A DNA stretch of 8,099 bases, taken from Fimenecus sp045593555. Lineage in GTDB: Bacteria > Bacillota > Clostridia > Oscillospirales > Acutalibacteraceae. The translations under genes and the position numbers were made by a program. The stretch covers positions 1-8,099 of the forward strand of contig JAZNWU010000001.1 of NCBI GenBank assembly GCA_045593555.1, written 5' to 3'. Below, one piece after another: positions 6,460 to 8,099 of this stretch (position 1 is its first letter; each line of letters begins with the position of its first letter). The notes beneath the pieces are model-generated. The model ran no database searches. It was not told the DNA's origin and saw nothing but the letters and a program-made list of their open reading frames with translations.

Positions 6460-6489
6460 TTGATATAATGAATATTTATGTGATATAAT
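6460..6489 (+). promoter_or_regulatory. Extended -10 promoter of the two-gene membrane operon
   Basis: TTGATA (6460-6465) and TATAAT (6484-6489) have an 18-bp spacer, with TG at 6481-6482 forming an extended -10 (TGATATAAT). The 9-mer TGATATAAT also occurs 20 bp upstream (6461-6469), overlapping the -35. The AAGGAGG ribosome binding site (6505-6511) lies 7 nt before the start. This predicts strong, terminator-insulated expression. Confidence 0.7.
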
Positions 6490-6518
6490 ACAGATAGCAG
6501 ATTTAAGGAGGTTTTAGT

Positions 6519-7097
6519 ATGGTTGTTGTTCCGGTTAATGTATGTGTGCCCGATGATATATATGAAGATATTTTAAATGGAACACTAGAACTTTATGGTT
6601 TAGTAAAAGATGGTGAACATAAGATTAGGAAGCATTTGCCAACTGTTAAAAATGCGGCAGAAACAGGCGCAAAAAAAGCTTTTGAGATTATAAAAGCACA
6701 TAAGGGGGCATCTATTGTAGTTGGTTCAGTCATTGCAGTCGGAACAGGTGTTGCAATAACGGCTTCTTGTATTTCATACAGTAAAAAGAAAAAGGATATA
6801 GTATTCTTTAATGAATGTTTAGAATCGTATTATACTTCAATAAAAGAAGGTACGCTCAACAATGAAATTATCGATGATTTGATACATAGTTTAGATATTC
6901 TCGAAGAAAAGAGAATTTCTATCAAGATGTCACCAAATAAGCTGAGTGCTATTATTTTCAGTGTATTTGATTATACAAACAAACTTGCCGAAGCAAACAA
7001 TCAAAAGGTTAAATTGTCAAAACCCAAAAAGAAGGATAATCTAATTGATATAAGAGAATATCTTGAAATTCAAAAAGATATTATCCTTTCTGCATAA
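6519..7097 (+). CDS. Hypothetical protein with one membrane helix (192 aa)
   Basis: I do not recognise the family. The N-terminal segment (1-42) is soluble and reads like a compact domain with VPDDIYEDILNGTLELYG, then a basic stretch ending KIRKHLP. An amphipathic Lys/Ala stretch (43-62) leads into one glycine- and small-residue-rich membrane helix (about 63-87; Gly63, 69, 75, 77), closed by KKKK (89-92), which favours a cytosolic C-terminus. The remainder (93-192) is mostly predicted helix, with acidic then Lys-rich stretches (SKPKKK at 167-172). There is no cleavable signal peptide, catalytic motif or metal site. The start ATG has a near-perfect ribosome binding site. It is the first gene of an operon, and the next start lies 20 nt past its stop. 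A paired membrane complex with the downstream protein is a reasonable inference, but the role is unknown. Confidence 0.85.
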   Translation: MVVVPVNVCVPDDIYEDILNGTLELYGLVKDGEHKIRKHLPTVKNAAETGAKKAFEIIKAHKGASIVVGSVIAVGTGVAITASCISYSKKKKDIVFFNECLESYYTSIKEGTLNNEIIDDLIHSLDILEEKRISIKMSPNKLSAIIFSVFDYTNKLAEANNQKVKLSKPKKKDNLIDIREYLEIQKDIILSA

Positions 7098-7117
7098 ATT
7101 CATTATAGAGGTATTAT

Positions 7118-7789
7118 ATGAAAGAAAAAAAGATTAAAAAACGAGGTAAGGCAGTCGTAAATTTTTATCACATTAGAATGGCTATTGTTATTGCAGTGTT
7201 AGCTATTGTTGCGCTTCTAATTTCTATATTTCTTAATTTATTTGATGCAGAGTTTTCTGCATCGATATTTGCTAATATATTTGCAGGTCTAATAACGGGA
7301 TTGATTATATGTTTAGTTAGTGGTGCAAAACAAAAAAACATTACTGAACTTAACGCCAAAAGGGAATGGTTAAAAGAATTAAGCACAATGATACATAGGT
7401 ATTTAAATGGATATAATCATTTATCTCGTTTTAAATTTGATAAGTTCAATGGTGACGAGAATATATATAATTTCATCTATGATGTTCATGTCTATGCCAA
7501 TGATATAAATGCAGAAATTTTACAGAAGCAGTTCGATAAAACAGTAAATTTTAAACCGAGAGAATATTGCAAAGAAAATTTTAATTATGATGCGTGTTTA
7601 TTAATAGACTCTTTTGATGAATTACATGACAAAGTAGAACACATAGATATTGATTGTCCAAGTTCAAAAATTATCATTGACTACTTTAGACCAACACATT
7701 TTGAACTGTTAAAATTAAATATGAAAGTGCACGTAGAAATTCGAGAACTTGATATTCAAATTTCAAAATTATCAAGAACAATTATTTAG
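7118..7789 (+). CDS. Hypothetical protein with two N-terminal membrane helices (223 aa)
   Basis: I do not recognise the family. A very basic N-terminus (KEKKIKKRGK) precedes two closely spaced membrane helices (about 20-42 and 48-69), joined by a short acidic turn (DAEF). This predicts both ends in the cytosol. The cytosolic part (70-223) starts with a helical Lys/Glu segment (AKREWLKELSTMIHRYL) and continues as a charged, aromatic-rich, largely helical domain ending in a probable coiled coil (about 195-220). No nuclease, kinase or transporter motif is visible. AGAGG (7107-7111) lies 6 nt before the ATG. It is the second gene of the operon and is followed by a terminator. A two-helix anchor with a cytosolic helical domain occurs in some phage-defence and toxin-like membrane effectors, but that comparison is architecture only. 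Confidence 0.85.
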   Translation: MKEKKIKKRGKAVVNFYHIRMAIVIAVLAIVALLISIFLNLFDAEFSASIFANIFAGLITGLIICLVSGAKQKNITELNAKREWLKELSTMIHRYLNGYNHLSRFKFDKFNGDENIYNFIYDVHVYANDINAEILQKQFDKTVNFKPREYCKENFNYDACLLIDSFDELHDKVEHIDIDCPSSKIIIDYFRPTHFELLKLNMKVHVEIRELDIQISKLSRTII

Positions 7790-7822
7790 TTTTAACTATT
7801 TTCACACATTCAACAAAACACA

Positions 7823-7869
7823 GACCTCCTTGTAAAATGGTATTACCAAATACAAGGAGGTCATTTTTT
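7823..7869 (+). terminator. Terminator of the membrane-protein operon
   Basis: A perfect 12-bp stem pairs 7823-7834 with 7851-7862, with an inner TGG/CCA mini-stem (7838-7840 with 7846-7848) in the loop. A six-T run follows (7864-7869). On the minus strand the hairpin is followed only by a T/G-rich stretch, so it may also weakly end the convergent gene at 7877. Confidence 0.9.
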
Positions 7870-7876
7870 GTAGTAT

Positions 7877-8099
7877 TTACTTCAATCTGTAATAGCAAGT
7901 AGCTTTTCCTGTGCCTTCACGCACTAGTTCACCCTCGGCAACAAGTTTCCTGAGAGAGCCTTCAACGGAGCTCAGACTTAATGACGGGCATAATTCACGG
8001 ATGTCCTGTTTTGTGAATCTGCCAATCTTATTCATTGTTGCTTTTCTTACAATTTCAACAGCAGGTAACTTTTCTTCAATGATATTAAATCTATCTTCA
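7877..8099 (-). CDS. C-terminal winged-helix part of a larger protein (partial)
   Basis: Only the last 73 residues are in the window; the gene continues beyond the right edge and its start is not visible. Reading from 8098, the frame is open to the TAA at 7877-7879. The segment has helix VEIVRKATM, then RFTKQDIRELCPSLS, SSVEGSLRKLVAEGELVREG and TCYYRLK. This is the pattern of a winged-helix domain: two helices, a recognition helix beginning at SSVEGSLRKLV, then the beta wing. Such domains end several clostridial proteins, including Fic-type AMP-transferases and ATP-binding regulators. The Fic guess is from memory and unproven, because no Fic core motif is in the visible part. It converges on the membrane-protein operon. 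Confidence 0.7.
   Translation of the reverse strand, partial: EDRFNIIEEKLPAVEIVRKATMNKIGRFTKQDIRELCPSLSLSSVEGSLRKLVAEGELVREGTGKATCYYRLK

Larger units (their letters stand above)
6218..6518. other. 301-bp stretch without a convincing gene
   Basis: This stretch follows the ppdK stop. It contains a hairpin without a U-tract (6225-6257), an orphan open frame ending at 6408, a terminator (6413-6445) and the promoter of the next operon. Its first 190 bases look less AT-rich than the other spacers. No tRNA fold or known riboswitch was recognised. Confidence 0.6.

Noticed and set aside
7118..7789. Assignment of the two-helix protein to a specific phage-defence effector family
   Set aside because: Only the architecture (two N-terminal helices plus a helical cytosolic domain) supports it. 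No diagnostic motif was seen, so no family name is given.

Overview
The window looks like chromosome from a low-GC anaerobic Firmicute, most likely a gut Clostridia (Oscillospiraceae/Ruminococcaceae-like). The reasons are AT-rich spacers, GGAGG/GAGGTG ribosome binding sites, a clostridial-type pyruvate phosphate dikinase and, at the left edge, a palindromic intergenic repeat of a style I recall from that group. Family assignments come from motif recognition by eye; no database search was run.

Left part (1-825): a MITE/REP-like element with 46-bp inverted arms (1-137) precedes a small divergent module. The module holds an 87-aa protein of unknown function on the minus strand and a 65-aa XRE-type repressor on the plus strand. 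They share a 104-bp promoter/operator region with a consensus -35/-10 for the minus gene and a large dyad placed where the repressor should sit. Two almost identical 41-bp terminator hairpins (39/41 identical, same orientation) bracket the pair.

Middle (856-6217): a GH89 family alpha-N-acetylglucosaminidase without a signal peptide (minus strand, probable TTG start) is divergent from ppdK. The latter is a full-length 877-aa pyruvate phosphate dikinase with its swivelling phospho-histidine at His455 and strongly biased, high-expression codon use. The 235-bp spacer between their start codons carries a promoter for each gene and, in the ppdK leader, a perfect 7-bp inverted repeat.

Right part (6218-8099): a 301-bp stretch without a convincing gene follows ppdK. 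It holds a hairpin lacking a U-tract, an orphan open frame that may be a gene remnant, and a strong terminator. Next comes a compact two-gene operon (6519-7789) with its own extended -10 promoter and a 12-bp-stem terminator. It encodes two unrecognised membrane-anchored proteins, one with a single glycine-rich membrane helix and one with a two-helix hairpin. The window ends in the C-terminal winged-helix part of a minus-strand gene.

The metabolic genes are ordinary in kind. The least explained parts are the two-protein membrane operon and the XRE/small-protein cassette between duplicated terminators.
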